64,000 bases of DNA from Cacajao melanocephalus (lineage: Eukaryota; Chordata; Mammalia; Primates; Pitheciidae): contig CAUYLG010047286.1 in the NCBI GenBank assembly GCA_963573385.1, positions 1 through 64,000 on the forward strand. Reading direction: 5' to 3'. A program made the position numbers and the translations under genes. Position 1 is the first letter of the stretch, and the number at the start of each line of letters is the position of its first letter. Shown here piece after piece: positions 12,252 to 27,795 of the stretch. The notes below the pieces were generated by a model. The model did not search any database, was not told the origin of the DNA, and saw only the letters and a program-made list of their open reading frames with translations.

Positions 12252-12560
12252 TAAATTATATTAATTATCTGTTGCCTCATAGCAAATTGCCCCCAAACTT
12301 AGCAACTTTAAACAACAAATATTAATTATCTCACATAGTCTCTGCAGGTCATACATCTTAGCGAAGTAGTTCTGGCTCAGGGACACTCATGTGGGTTCAG
12401 TCAAGTTACCAGCTAGAGCTGCAGTCCTCTGATGTCATCATGAAGACCCACTCCCACACCCACTCACATAGCTACTGTCAGATCTCAGTTCGTTGCTGTT
12501 GGTTGGACAGAGGCTTCAGTGACTTCCCACATAACCTACCATACTCCATCTCCTACTCCT
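12252..12560 (-). mobile_element. Old LTR-like repeat, antisense, family uncertain
   Basis: The pattern ATCTGTTGCCTCATAGCAAAT, AACTTTAAACAACAAATATT and TCTCACATAGTCTCTGCAGG is a common mammalian LTR (MaLR/ERVL-like) motif order. A related copy lies at 31808-32295. I cannot assign the subfamily. Confidence 0.45.
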
Positions 12561-13290
12561 CAAATGTTCACATTTGTTCCGTGTGCAAAATATGTTTCCT
12601 TTAACACAATATCCCTGAAATTTACAGCCCATTACAGCATCAACTTAAAGTCCAAAATCTCATCTAAATTATTTAAGTCAGATATAGGTAAGACTCTGGT
12701 TTATGATCCATCCTAAGGTAAATTTTTCTCCATTGGTGGGCCTGTGACACTAGAAAAATATGACAAAGTACGTTTTTTGTTTTTTCAAAATACTAAGTGG
12801 TACAGGTGTGAATACCAGATACAAGTATTCCTATTCAAAAAGCAGAAAAATGGAAGGAAAAAAGGAATCATCAGTCCCAAGCTATTTCAAAACCAAGCTG
12901 AGAAAACAACATTAGGTTTAAGTCCTTCAGATAAATCTCTTTGGTTCACAACTCTGCCCTCTGGGCTTAAGGTTTTACCCTCTGGACTGTCAGCTCTGCC
13001 CTCTGAGTTATCCTTTTTCACGAAGGCTAGCATGTGTTTGCAGCTGAGCCATTTTACAGCCTTCTGTCTACCTGTAGACTTTTAGGAGTCCAATAGCCTT
13101 TCATTTCATGCTGTCTCCTTCAGTCCAAGTTGGCAGTGTTTTTGCTGGTATAAAATTCTCAAGGACAATGTGAGTCACTGGCGTATGTCATGGAGATTTA
13201 CTCATTAGACAGGAGGCTCATCCACAGATCTTTTCTAGATAATCCCATGTTTACTTTTGGCTTCTGATGAGATAGCTCACCGACAGTTTA
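12561..13290. other. Intergenic DNA, nothing recognised
   Basis: A 113-codon frame (12744-13085) contains a local repeat of a GLKVLPSGLSALPSELS type, caused by a short DNA repeat (TCTGCCCTCTGGG and variants, 12950-13010). I see no gene. Confidence 0.4.
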
Positions 13291-13294
13291 CTTT

Positions 13295-13530
13295 ATCTTA
13301 TTAACATGGTCAATAAGATTGATTCTCTTATGTTATGAATTCCTGGAATGAATGCATCTTGATCATAAGAAATTATCCTTTTTATACATTGCTGGATTTG
13401 ATGTGCTATTATTTTGCATCTGTGCTCCTGAGGAATATTGGCATTATAAGTCTTCTTTATCGACATGTCTTTTCTAGTTTTGTGTCAGAGTTATACTTGC
13501 CTTATAACATGAGTTGGTAAGCATTTCTTC
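13295..13530 (-). mobile_element. L1M ORF2 fragment, antisense
   Basis: CATTGCTGGATTTGATGTGC, CCTGAGGAATATTGGCATTA and CATGAGTTGGTAAGCATTTC correspond to the complement of the L1 ORF2 reverse-transcriptase region. Confidence 0.7.
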
Positions 13531-13915
13531 ATTCTGAATTCTTACTGAGACAGATACGCTGAGGAACATCACCTCATTTCAATTAGAGGTTGAGCAGGAT
13601 CCCATCCATTGTAGGAAAGAATCTTTATTCTGTAAAGGCAGAAAGTTTAGCAGAACTTTTTTTTGGATGCTTCATAATTTATTTCCCCTCTGCTCTCCCC
13701 TCCCATCTCACCCTTGGTGATGGTTGTATCCATTTGAGCATTTCTGAGCACATGACCATAAGTAAATCTTGAGAGAGGAGTGGAATTCTTGTCTAAACAG
13801 TAACAGAAGGGGACTAGCTGCAAGGATAGCATAACTGTTGTGCAGGAACAGAAGCTGCCAGATCTTCTTGGTGGACAATGAGTAGAAGAATTAGAATTAT
13901 GGAACATCTGTCCCC
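13531..13915. other. Intergenic DNA, nothing recognised
   Basis: No gene or named repeat is seen. Confidence 0.35.
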
Positions 13916-13919
13916 CCGA

Positions 13920-13992
13920 CCACCCTTTCCCACCCGTCTCCCAAACCCCCACTCTCACTCTATTCCCCACCCCCACTCTATTCCCCACCCCA
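13920..13992. repeat. C-rich short tandem repeat
   Basis: Units of the type CACTCTATTCCCCACCCC occur about three times. On the minus strand it is a G-rich run with several GGGG and GGTGGGG blocks, next to the 3' side of the pseudogene. Confidence 0.75.
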
Positions 13993-14004
13993 TTAATAGT
14001 GTTA

Positions 14005-14800
14005 ACAAAAGCTTAATCTTCCAGTTTTAAAGTGCAAATGATTTGAGTATGACTGCTGTTGCAACGGGTCTGAACAGAAAAAAATGAAGTCTTCTCTGTT
14101 CATGCAATGTTTTCCAGAATATAAAAGATGAATTTCTCAATGACAAGGTCCTCACTGAGCTGGCAGGCCCCTCCATGGATCTCTGGCACCAAGGCGCTGT
14201 CCAAATCATTCATGTACTGCAAGAGAAGGGGCTGGCCATTGCTCCCTGCTTGATAGCCAACCTGATCTGAGTCAGGTGTCACACGTAGTCCCAGTTTGGT
14301 CATTTCATCTACCTTCAGAAGCTTCAGGTGAGGACAGAGAGCAAGGCAAAAAGCCTTGGCAACATGGTCAAGTCAATCTACCATGATCTGCAGGATCATT
14401 GAGGCAATTGTGCTGGCCAACATTTTCTAGGGAAAACTCCTCTGTCCATCTGATGACTTTTCCATTTGCTTTATATTCTGATCCATGGAATTATCTTCAC
14501 ATTTGTTATAGTCTCCATGGACTTCCCATCTATTGGGCTTACGACACCCTTGCTAATGTTCTCATCATCATACACCCACTGAATGTGGATGTGCTCCTGG
14601 GGATCCTCCGTGTCCACCTTCCCACATGTGATGGTGAAGTCCTTCATCACTCGCAGTGCCTGCCTCAAGGAATCCATGTTCTCTGCAGTGATCCGGACCA
14701 TAATGCCATCTTTTCTGGGCTGATTGTGAATACTGATAGCCTGGGTCTGACAGTTTCCATCATCATTCTTTATCAGGATTTTTGTGGAAAACAGAATGTG
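14005..14800 (-). pseudogene. Frameshifted processed-pseudogene candidate, parent not named
   Basis: On the minus strand a protein-like sequence can be followed from about 14800 to a stop at 14100-14102. The first part (14701-14471) reads MVRITAENMDSLRQAL and continues acidic and charged. A frameshift near 14485 leads into a frame containing GSEYKANGKVIRWTEEF, which meets a TGA at 14368-14370. A second shift restores HVAKAFCLALCPHLKLLK, then DQVGYQAGSNGQP and QYMNDLDSALVP, ending ILENIA. The sense is continuous in composition across three frames, with no intron-like gaps, so a retrocopy of a real gene is more likely than chance frames. No poly-A tail is visible at the 3' side, where the C-rich repeat begins. 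The fragment lacks an obvious true start. I do not recognise the parent gene with certainty and give no function. It cannot make an intact protein. Confidence 0.6.
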
Positions 14801-14830
14801 TCATGCTGAATATATAGCTCAGGAAATTTC

Positions 14831-15475
14831 AAAGCAAAGATTTGAAGGTGCTGCCTGGCTTCTTTTTGCCACTTGTAATATGCAAGAGGAGAGAAATTGA
14901 GGAGATAACAGTTCAACAACAACAAAAAAAGCAAGACTGGGAGATTTTGAAAATTTTTCAGGCTTTCCAGATGGCATTAGGTGCTAGATGTCAGAAAAGA
15001 CTGCTAAAAATGTGGTGTAGAGAAAAGGCTAGGTGTGTGATTGACAACACAACTTTTGCTAAAACCACAGAAAAATCAAGAGATCACACAAAAGGCCCCT
15101 TCAGGAGATGAAGGGTGTGCCCCTCAGATCCTCTCAATGAACATAGATGTTCTCTCGCAAACTTACAGGGCTGTCCCTCAGCCATCTCAACAGAAGCCAA
15201 AGGTAAAGAAGGGCTCATATAAAAAAGATATTGGGAGTTTGGGTTTTGTCTATGGAGTGAATCCTCATGAAATAAATTCAGGATCCACAATGTTATGGAG
15301 AAAATTGTTTCAGTAGAAACACTACCATCTTAGACAAAAAGGAAAAGAGAAAATATAAACTGAATGGGTTTGTTGGACCCTTCCCCCCACCAAATTCTAG
15401 TAGCAGGAAGCAGGCTGTAAATAACTCAACTGCAAACACCTGCTACATTTTATGAATAATTAAAAATGATTCACA
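14831..15475. other. Intergenic DNA, unresolved
   Basis: Two overlapping + strand frames of about 90 codons (14842-15111 and 15041-15316) are charged and glutamine/lysine-rich but have no recognisable domain. The stretch may be old retroelement sequence. No family is assigned. Confidence 0.3.
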
Positions 15476-15562
15476 GGGTGGAGCTATGATTGTGCCACTG
15501 CATTCCAGCCTGGGTGACAGAATGAGACCCCATCTTTATAAAAATAAAAATGAAAAAAATTC
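15476..15562 (+). mobile_element. Alu 3' end fragment
   Basis: GGTGGAGCTATGATTGTGCC, CACTGCATTCCAGCCTGGG and an A-rich tail. Only the last third of an Alu remains. Confidence 0.8.
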
Positions 15563-15599
15563 TGTATTCCAGCAGAAGGGACGGAGAAGGACTGAGAAG

Positions 15600-15735
15600 G
15601 TGTGCACAGAACATAAAGGGTGGAGCCAAGAGCCTAGAGGGAGGAGTTAAGAGCCTAGAGGGTGGAATCAATCACCACAAAGGCAGAGCCAAGAACCTGG
15701 GGTGTGGGACCAAACACTCCAAATGATTATTCTCA
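15600..15735. repeat. Degenerate short tandem repeat
   Basis: GAGCCAAGAGCCTAGAGGG-type units (about 23 bp) recur two to three times with drift (near 15621, 15644 and 15686). Confidence 0.5.
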
Positions 15736-15736
15736 G

Positions 15737-16432
<696 letters not shown>

Positions 16433-17185
16433 ACAGGCCTTGAAAAAAAAAATTCAACATTTGCTTTGCTCTATTTCAAAACTTTTGTAAGCTAGTGACT
16501 GCTTTTTACCTCTCATTCTTTCACTATTTGTGCTAGGATGTCTATAATTATCCTACACAAATCCCATCTTATTATTTTCAGTATGTTGGAGCCAGATAAC
16601 TTATCTCTTTAGTTCATAGGTCAGTGGATGGATTATACCCAGGGGACTCATTCACAGCTGGGTTAGATGATTTGAATGAATTTGCGGACTTTGAGATAAT
16701 GCTATAATGGGATGAGAGCCTGGGGAATCTTGGGAGAGTGTGAATGTATTTTGCATGTGGGAGGAACAGAAATCAAAGTGAAGAGAAGTGAAGATGACTC
16801 CAGAAGGCATTTCAAAGAAAGTGGGAGTAATGCTTTTTGTTAAACTCAGGTGATAAATATATTGGTCTTTATTCTACTGTTTTTCTTTATATCTTACACA
16901 CATAAATGCTTTCTTACTTAATATTTAATAAAGACCATTTATTTTAAAAAATCAAAAAAATTTAAAACTTTCAATTCAGTCTCACTACATAGTGGAGACT
17001 GCCAGCTGTTATCAACGTTCAGTCTTTCTTTTCTCCACAGTTGTAGATTGATAGCTGGGTTAGTGCACCTGTCACTGTAAGTTCACCGGCGGCCGGGGAG
17101 TAAAAATGAAGATGTTGCTTTCAGGCTTGGGCCTTCTCACTCCTTCTCCATCTCTTGTGCTAGAATACAGAATTTTGTTCATTAT
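16433..17185. other. Intergenic DNA, nothing recognised
   Basis: No frame or named repeat. An isolated GC-rich CCGGCGGCCGGGG lies near 17086. Confidence 0.4.
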
Positions 17186-17187
17186 TA

Positions 17188-17481
<294 letters not shown>

Positions 17482-17564
17482 GGAATACAGAATTTAACAG
17501 AAATTCAGTAGTATGGATGAGAACAATGCTAATAGTCCCTGGCTTTTAAAGTCTTCTCCAGATG

Positions 17565-17716
17565 GCAGCATCTTTATCATCAGCAGCTCCTGCTCATCAG
17601 AGATGCAGAATACCTGGCACCTCCACAGACCAACTGAATTAGAATCTACATTTTAATAAGGCCCCCAGGTGATTCTTATGCACATTAACGTGTAAGAAGT
17701 GCTGCTCTAGGAGATG
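17565..17716 (+). mobile_element. MER5-type hAT DNA transposon fragment
   Basis: CAGAGATGCAGAATACCTGG, CAGACCAACTGAATTAGAAT and CCCCCAGGTGATTCTTATGC follow the MER5A/B order and end near the GAAGTGCTGCTCT terminus. Confidence 0.7.
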
Positions 17717-17719
17717 GTG

Positions 17720-19665
17720 CAGAAACAAGGTAAGAGGACCTTAAGTCCCTGAATGACTTCATAGAGCAGAACTAGACTGTTATGTAAGAAAAATGAAATT
17801 TTTGATGTTTAAGTCACTGTATGAATGAGAGACTTTGCAATAGTGATAGGAACAGGAGACAGAAATTCTAGGCAGAAAAGGGAAGGGTCCCTGGCAAAGC
17901 CCCACCCTCAAACCTAGAACCATGGCCCAAAGTGAGAACATGCATTCCTGTTTTTCCAACTCAAATATTCCTCATTTACAAACTTTGCTATAAATTAAGA
18001 TCAACAGGCACGCCTCTTAATGCTTAAAAAACAAAAAAACAACTCCTTCACCATAGAGACATTGGCAATCTCTTCTGGGCCTTCTGGAGTCTCTAAACCC
18101 TGTATTACTGACCACTTAGGGGCTTTCCTGGAAAAAGAGAATTTTTACAGACACAGAGCCTAAGACCTCCATACTTCACTGTCCATCATGCTTTGGGTCA
18201 TGGAAACAGTACCCTACAAGCTAGGCAAGGCCACCAAAACCTTAAGACAGCATGCAGCCAAAACCTAGGCTCCAGGACATATTCTACCTGCAGAAGTTGT
18301 GTGGCTTCCTCTATTTCAGTCTCTTATCAGATGCCAGGGTACTGGAGGGAGTTAGGCTTCCCCCAGAGCCCTTGGTTACCTGCGAAGCCCCTTGGGATGA
18401 TCTAAGTGAACAGTAATGGGAATTGGGAAACAATGCAAATGTCACTGCTAACCATCGTACACATGGAGCTTTCTGTTGCTTAACCAAGATGTCCCTGATA
18501 AATGATGGGACCCAAGAAACAACACACTTGATCAAACTTCAGGTGGACTCGATGCCCTGGTCAACAAATGGCCTATCTTCCCATTTATCATAAACTGTTG
18601 AGCTGTTACTTAAAAACTATCCGCTTTAAGATAAAAAAACAAAAAACGAAAAACAAAAAAAAAAACCTCTGGGAATCTCTTGCCACACAGACACTAAAAA
18701 CAAAGCAAAATCACATCTCTACGTATATTGAGGTGATAATACAAGGCCTTCTTCGTGTACTCCTTATTCCTTTCAAAGTGACAGAAACTACTGGTAGTAA
18801 CCAAGATCACATTTTATGGGCTCTTATGAAGGGCACTCAATAGAACTTCCATGTCCCTAATTGGTCCCAGATAACTGGTTTAACAGAGGGACATAATAGT
18901 CTCCTCAAACAACTCTATTTAAAATTCCAATACAGCAAATAAACCACCAACATTCTCTGTCTTGCCCCAGGCCTTAACCCATTATTTAAAATGAATTTAT
19001 ATTTTATTCCCATCCCATAAGGCCTGGAGGCCAGATAGAGGGACTCACTAACCACAGATTATCCCATAGGCCAGACAACTGCTCATCTAGTATGAGACCC
19101 ATTTGAACCTAAAATTCCACCAAAAATGAACAAACAAAAATATCTTTTCAGGTGCAGTTACCCACCATTTTATTAACTGTTGGTCTTATTAATACTGCTC
19201 TGGATGCTTTCATTGGTTTACAATCCAGACCCCCAAACCCTCCAGTAACCCATTGTTTTAATTAAACATGGCCATTGGTGAGGCCCATATCAACTCGAGT
19301 GGGTCCCCAGTTGAAAAGGATACCCTAGTCCTACATCTTAGCATCATCCTGGCCCAAAATCTCACCACTGGAGATGATGGAGATCACCTCAGAAAACATC
19401 GTTCCACACAAGATCTCACCACTGGAGATGACTCTGCCCCCTGTGTCAGAGACTATTTTACCCCAGACATTAAAACCTCTGCCCGATCAAAACCCAGGGA
19501 CTGCCCCTCTTAAGACATGAATTGGACACAGGACATTTTGCTTCCCATAGAATGCACCAGCCTTACATCAGCCAACCCCTTGATCTCCAGGAGAAATAGA
19601 AAAATAGAAAGATAAATGTATTCGGCAATAATTTATTCTAACCTGTGATTTGTCCTTTCATTTTC
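17720..19665. other. Intergenic DNA, unclassified
   Basis: Less AT-rich than its surroundings, with C/A-rich composition reminiscent of old endogenous-retrovirus internal sequence. However, I find no protein motif to support that. An A-rich run lies at 18635-18665. A perfect 19-bp direct repeat (ATCTCACCACTGGAGATGA) occurs at 19359-19377 and 19413-19431. Frames of 70-91 codons show no domain. Confidence 0.3.
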
Positions 19666-19669
19666 TTTT

Positions 19670-19796
19670 CTCTGTAGAAATTGGGTCCCACCACATTGAC
19701 CAGGCTGGTCTCAAACTCATGAGCTCAAACAGTCTTCCTGCCCTGGCCTCCCAAAGTGCTGGGATTGCAGGTGTGAATCACCATGCTAGTCCTGTC
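19670..19796 (-). mobile_element. Alu fragment, antisense (left-arm end)
   Basis: CCAGGCTGGTCTCAAACTCA to CCCAAAGTGCTGGGATTGCA and CACCATGCTAGTCC. Only about 125 bp remain. Confidence 0.8.
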
Positions 19797-19799
19797 GTC

Positions 19800-20660
19800 A
19801 TTTTCTTAATTGTGTCTTTCACATAGCAGAAAGTTTTGATTTTAATAAAGTGCAACTGAGCAATTTTTTCTTTCACAGATCCTGCTTTTGATGTTATAGT
19901 AAGAAGCTATCAGCAAACTCAAGGTCCCATAGGTTTTTCTCCTTTGTTGTCTTCTTGAAGGTTTATATTTTTGCATTATAATTATTCTCAACAGTATTAA
20001 AACATTTACATAAATTATTAGATAGCTCTATGATCCATTTTGAGATAATTTTGTGACAAATATTAGGTCAGTGTATAGATTAATTTTTTCTACATGTGGA
20101 TGTCCAGTTGTTCTTGTACAGAACTAGAAGAATATTCTTTCTCTGTTGGTTTGCCTTTTCTCCTTTGTCAAAGATCAATTGACTTATAATTTTGTGGTTT
20201 TATTTCTGAACTCTGTTCTGTTCCATTGACGTATTTGTCTATTCTTTACCCAATACCACATTATCTTGATCATCATAGCTTTATAGTAAGTCTTGAAGTT
20301 GGGTAGTGTAACATCTCCAAATTTTCTCTTGTTCTTTAGTATTATGTTGGCTACTCCAGGTCTTTTGCTTATCCATATAAACTTTAGAATTAGTTTGCTG
20401 ATGTCCAGAAAATACCTTGCTGGGAATTTGATTGGGATTGCATTGAATCTATAGATCAAGTTGAGAAAAACTGAACTTAACAATATTGAGTCTTCCTATC
20501 CATGAACATAGAATATCATTTATTTCATTTGTTAGAAATTGGATTTCTTTTATCAATTTCGTAGTTTTCCTCATACGCAGTGTATACATATTTTAATTAA
20601 TTTTTTCCTAAGTACTTCATTCTTGTTGGTTCTAATGTAGAAGGTATTGTGTTTATAAAT
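19800..20660 (-). mobile_element. L1M ORF2 fragment, antisense
   Basis: The minus-strand frame 20483-20184 reads 99 codons of L1 ORF2 C-terminal type, including the diagnostic [14 protein letters not shown] and [14 protein letters not shown]. Flanking antisense DNA such as GTTCCATTGACGTATTTGTC is also L1-like. Stops and indels make it non-functional. Confidence 0.9.
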
Positions 20661-20679
20661 TAATCTCTCATAGTCAGCA

Positions 20680-20712
20680 TTCATTTATTCAGTCATTCAT
20701 TCATTCATTCCA
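20680..20712. repeat. (TTCA)n microsatellite
   Basis: TTCATTTATTCAG is followed by repeated TCAT units. Confidence 0.85.
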
Positions 20713-20954
20713 TGAAATACAATAAACACATGTTATAACTTCTTACCTCTCTTTCTATGCCCTTGTGGGGCACATTCGAAAACAGAAAATAGTGTATTCA
20801 CTAGTTCTAAAGCAAAACTCTGCATTTTCTCTAAGTTAAATTAGAAAAATTGTCAGCATTCTCAAATTCACATTTAAAAACTAAAAGCAGCATTTAAATA
20901 ATGGGCTAGTGAGGATTAAGAGAGAATTAGGAAAAATAAATAATATTTTCCAAT

Positions 20955-21892
20955 ACAGTGTAATGAGGAGTTTATTTGTTCTTTTTTCATGACCTACTAT
21001 GTCCAGACTGCTTTGCTGAGTTTTGACAACCTTATGCATGTGTGTAAACTAAACCCCTGTCAAGATACAGAAGATTACCATCACCCCAGAAAATTCTCTC
21101 ATTCCCTTCCTTGTCAATTTTCCTTTCATCTTCCCATGCCGTCGTCTCTCTTTTCCTTTAAATTGCTGAGTAGTATTCCAGTGCATGGGCATTTCAGTTT
21201 ACTTATTCTCTTATTAATGGATGCCTGTGTGGTTCCCAATTTTTAGCTGTTATATAAATAAGCCTGCTATGAATATTCTTGTCAAATTCTTTGGGGGGAC
21301 ATGTATTTTCAATTCTCCTAGAATGAAATGGCTTATGCCTATAGGTTAGGTGTGAGTTTAGTTTTACAGGAGCCTTCGAGACCTTTTTCCAAAGTGGTTG
21401 TGCCATTTTACAGTTCCACCAACAATGTTTGCTTTAAATTCTTGCCAACATGTGGGTCTTCTTAATTTTAGCTATTCTGGTGGGCGTCAAGTGATAGCTC
21501 GTTATGGTTGCAATTTGCATTTTCCTGATGACTAATGACATTGAGTAGTTTTTCTGTGCTTATTGGCCATTTGTACATCTTCTTTTGTGAAATGTCTGCT
21601 ACAATCATTTGGCTGTTTTAATTCGGCTGTTGTTTTATATTGATTTGTAGAATCTCTTTGTGTATTTTAGATGTCAGTTCTTTGCCAGATATTACATTTT
21701 GTGAATATTTTACCCTTATCTGTAGCTTGCCTAGTTTCTTAATAGTGGTAGCTTGCCTAGTTTCTTAGCAGTGGATTTTGATGAACAAAAGTTTTAATTT
21801 TTATAAAGTATAATTTTTAAATTTTCTAGTTTTTACTTTTATATTATGGTTATTGCTTTCTATGACCTAGGAAACTCTTGCCTATCCCCAAA
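20955..21892 (-). mobile_element. L1M fragment, antisense (3' UTR into ORF2)
   Basis: GCTGAGTAGTATTCCAGTGC, CAAAGTGGTTGTGCCATTTT and GATGTCAGTTCTTTGCCAGA are antisense L1 landmarks in order. It contains a 26-bp tandem duplication at 21722-21773. Confidence 0.85.
21722..21773. repeat. 26-bp tandem duplication within the L1
   Basis: GTAGCTTGCCTAGTTTCTTA starts at 21722 and again at 21748. The two units differ at 2 of 26 positions. Confidence 0.9.
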
Positions 21893-21896
21893 TGTA

Positions 21897-22034
21897 TTAT
21901 CTAGATTCTCCAGAGAAACAGAATCAATAGGGTGTGTGTGTGTGTGCATTTGTGTGTGTGTGTGTATATATATATACACACACATATATATAGAGAAAGA
22001 GACACACACACACCATTATATATATAGGGGTGTG

Positions 22035-22066
<32 letters not shown>

Positions 22067-22340
22067 CACCATTTTATATATATATGTGTGTATATATATA
22101 TATATACATACACACACAAAAATGCATACACACATACCATATATATATATATAGACACACACACACAGCATTTTCCTTTCATATATAAAGGAAATATATA
22201 TACATATATGTATATATATATACACATATATATATAAAATGGTGGATATATATATAGACACAAACATACACACACACACACACACACACCCCATTTTTCT
22301 TTCACTGCACAGGTATCCATTAATAAGAGAATCTAGATAA
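21897..22340. repeat. Palindromic TG/TA/CA-rich repeat block
   Basis: The block is bounded by a perfect inverted pair: TTATCTAGATTCTC at 21897-21910 and GAGAATCTAGATAA at 22327-22340. Inside are (TG)n, (TA)n, (GA)n and (CA)n runs arranged mostly in mirrored order, TG and GA runs to the left and CA runs to the right. A second inverted pair links CACCATTTTA (22067-22076) with TAAAATGGTG (22235-22244) and its TA-rich neighbours. A third is TTTCCTTT (22172-22179) with AAAGGAAA (22187-22194). Long 'proteins' of V/C/I/Y/T read through it are artefacts. Confidence 0.9.
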
Positions 22341-23753
22341 CATTTATTTAAAAATTTCTGTGGACTTGACAAGTTCAGACATGAGTTTATAGATAATAGT
22401 GATATGACTATTATTGCAGAATGAATTCAAATCATGTTTAGGACAAATGCACTTTAATGCAATAGATTGTGGTTGGCTGGAATTAAATAGTAAAAGAATT
22501 CTGCTTAATATTAGTGTAATTAAAGAACATAAATATAGTTATGCACATATATACATGTAAGTTATATTAAAAACTTTACTAAACCTTAATTCAGGATATT
22601 TGTACGTACATAAGTATGTTATTATCTTATATGAAAAACTACAAATCCTACTGGTTGTATTTCTGTTTATTGTTAATATTTATAAAACATTTGGAGAAAA
22701 TGATATCACTATTATAATGCATTCTTTGTAAGCGTCTCATGACAGAGATGTTGTAATCCCTGTCAGTTGGTTGGTTTTAAAGCATGACCCATGTAAATAT
22801 CTGCACTAGATGAGTTTGTTGATCATGAGGCTGTTGAGACTTTGACTTTAGGCCCCCTCTCTTCATTTCCTCACATCATCATTTAAATTCTTTAAAAGAA
22901 AATCATCAATCCATTGTCAAAAATGGAATGCCCAAACCTGCTGGAAGTCTTGAATGTACACTATTCTGAGGTGAAGAATGGACATATATAACCACTATCA
23001 GGAACACTATAATCACACATTGACGTGATGCATATTGGCCGAATATTCATGCTTTCATACAAATTATCTCTGTTAACTTTATAGAGAAATACAGATGTGA
23101 GGACAACTACTATTGTCACTTTAGCAATGAAAAAAATGGCAAGTCATACTGACAGTTTAGACCAATATTCAACTTCAACATCAGTGATAAGTAAAATGGG
23201 AAGGTAATTCCTTGCTTCTGATGAAGAGGCACAATTTTCTGGACAAAGATCATTGCAACTGTAATTTTGCAAGTGAAAATTTTACAGGTATAAACTTAGC
23301 ATCAAAGTTTCCATGGTGATATTTCCTCAGTCTCCTGATGCATAACACATGTTCAATCATATTTTGTTATGTGAATCAGCTAACCACAGTATATATTTAT
23401 AGCATTTCAGATTGTGTAAAAGAAATCTCTCAAACTGGGTATGATATGATGCTGGGGCGCTGGTGGTGGGAGGAGAGGAGAACTTTATTCTTGTTTACCT
23501 TTAACTCTAGAAAAAGCAACTAAAGGAGAGGACAGAGTTTGCAATGTTTATTTACCACTTAAATGACTATGGCTGATGATTAAATATAAAGCAATAATTC
23601 AGTCGTTGATTAAAGCTGAGTTTAAGAATTTCTTGGACAGGTTTTTAGGTCTTTCAATTGTTTTTCTCTATTCTCTCTGGATGACAGGTTTCCTCTAGGA
23701 AACGAGCCGTGGAGCATGATCTGGATGTGGAGAGCAGTGTCAGCCAAAGGATC
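22341..23753. other. Intergenic DNA, nothing recognised
   Basis: AT-rich, no open frame above 61 codons, and no repeat that I can name. Confidence 0.45.
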
Positions 23754-23769
23754 AAGAGTCCAGGTGCAG

Positions 23770-24056
23770 GCCGGGCGTGGTGGCTCATGCCTATAATCCC
23801 GACACTTTGAGAGGCCAAGGCGAGTGCATCACCTGAGGTCAGGAGTTTAAGATCAGCCTGGCCAACATGGCGAAACCTTGTCTCTACTAAAAATACAAAA
23901 ATTAGCTGAGCATGGAGACACACCTGTCATCCTAGCTCCTGAAGAGGCTGAGGCAGGAAAATCGCTTGAATCTAGGAGGTTGAGATTGAGCCTAGATTGT
24001 GCCATTGCACTCCAGCCTGGGAGACACGAGAGAAACTCCGTCTCAAAAAATAAAAA
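23770..24056 (+). mobile_element. Alu (AluS-like), sense, with 16-bp target-site duplication
   Basis: GGCCGGGCGTGGTGGCTCAT through GAAACTCCGTCTCAAAAAAT. It is flanked by perfect direct repeats AAGAGTCCAGGTGCAG at 23754-23769 and 24057-24072. Confidence 0.95.
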
Positions 24057-24072
24057 AAGAGTCCAGGTGCAG

Positions 24073-27422
<3,350 letters not shown>

Positions 27423-27484
27423 TGAACAGTCCCTCCACCCCAATTCCCTCTTCCTACGCTTTGCCTCCTCCTGATCCCTCCAAG

Positions 27485-27590
27485 TATTCCTCCCACAAAT
27501 ATTTATTTCATGCTTACTCTGTGACAGGCACCGCATAAGGTGCTGCAGATTCCACACTGGCAAAACAGCTCAGCCCATCCTGTTTTATAA
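27485..27590 (-). mobile_element. L2 3' end, antisense (probable)
   Basis: CACAAATATTTATTTCATGC, CTCTGTGACAGGCACCGCAT and a following weak match are the antisense L2 tail. Confidence 0.55.
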
Positions 27591-27597
27591 CTTTATA

Positions 27598-27795
27598 AGG
27601 GGAAAAATTTATAGAGAACTTATTCTGTGTCCAACATTGTGCTAAGTACAAGCATACCTCGTTTATCTTCCCAATCTTAAGTGGTTGGTATGGTTACTAT
27701 TGCCATTTTTACAGAAAGAGAAACTGAAGCTTTGAAAGGTTGTTTCCCAAAGGCTGCACTAAGAGTGGATGGCTGGAAATGGTAGGTAAGCCTAC
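27598..27795 (+). mobile_element. MIR SINE, sense
   Basis: CTGTGTCCAACATTGTGCTA, then ATTTTTACAGAAAGAGAAAC, then AAGAGTGGATGGCTGG, in MIR order. Confidence 0.7.

Noticed and set aside
13647..13988. 113-codon minus-strand frame starting with glycine/valine repeats
   Set aside because: Its start lies in the C-rich tandem repeat, and the rest has no domain.
17720..19665. Possible endogenous retrovirus internal region
   Set aside because: Composition is suggestive, but no gag, pol or env motif could be recognised in any frame, so it is left unclassified.
20184..20483. Minus-strand 99-codon frame considered as a gene
   Set aside because: It is L1 ORF2 C-terminal sequence inside an old antisense L1.
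21846..22372. Cysteine/valine/isoleucine/tyrosine-rich frames of 100-139 codons
   Set aside because: They read through TG, TA and CA dinucleotide repeats, so they are repeat translation and not proteins.
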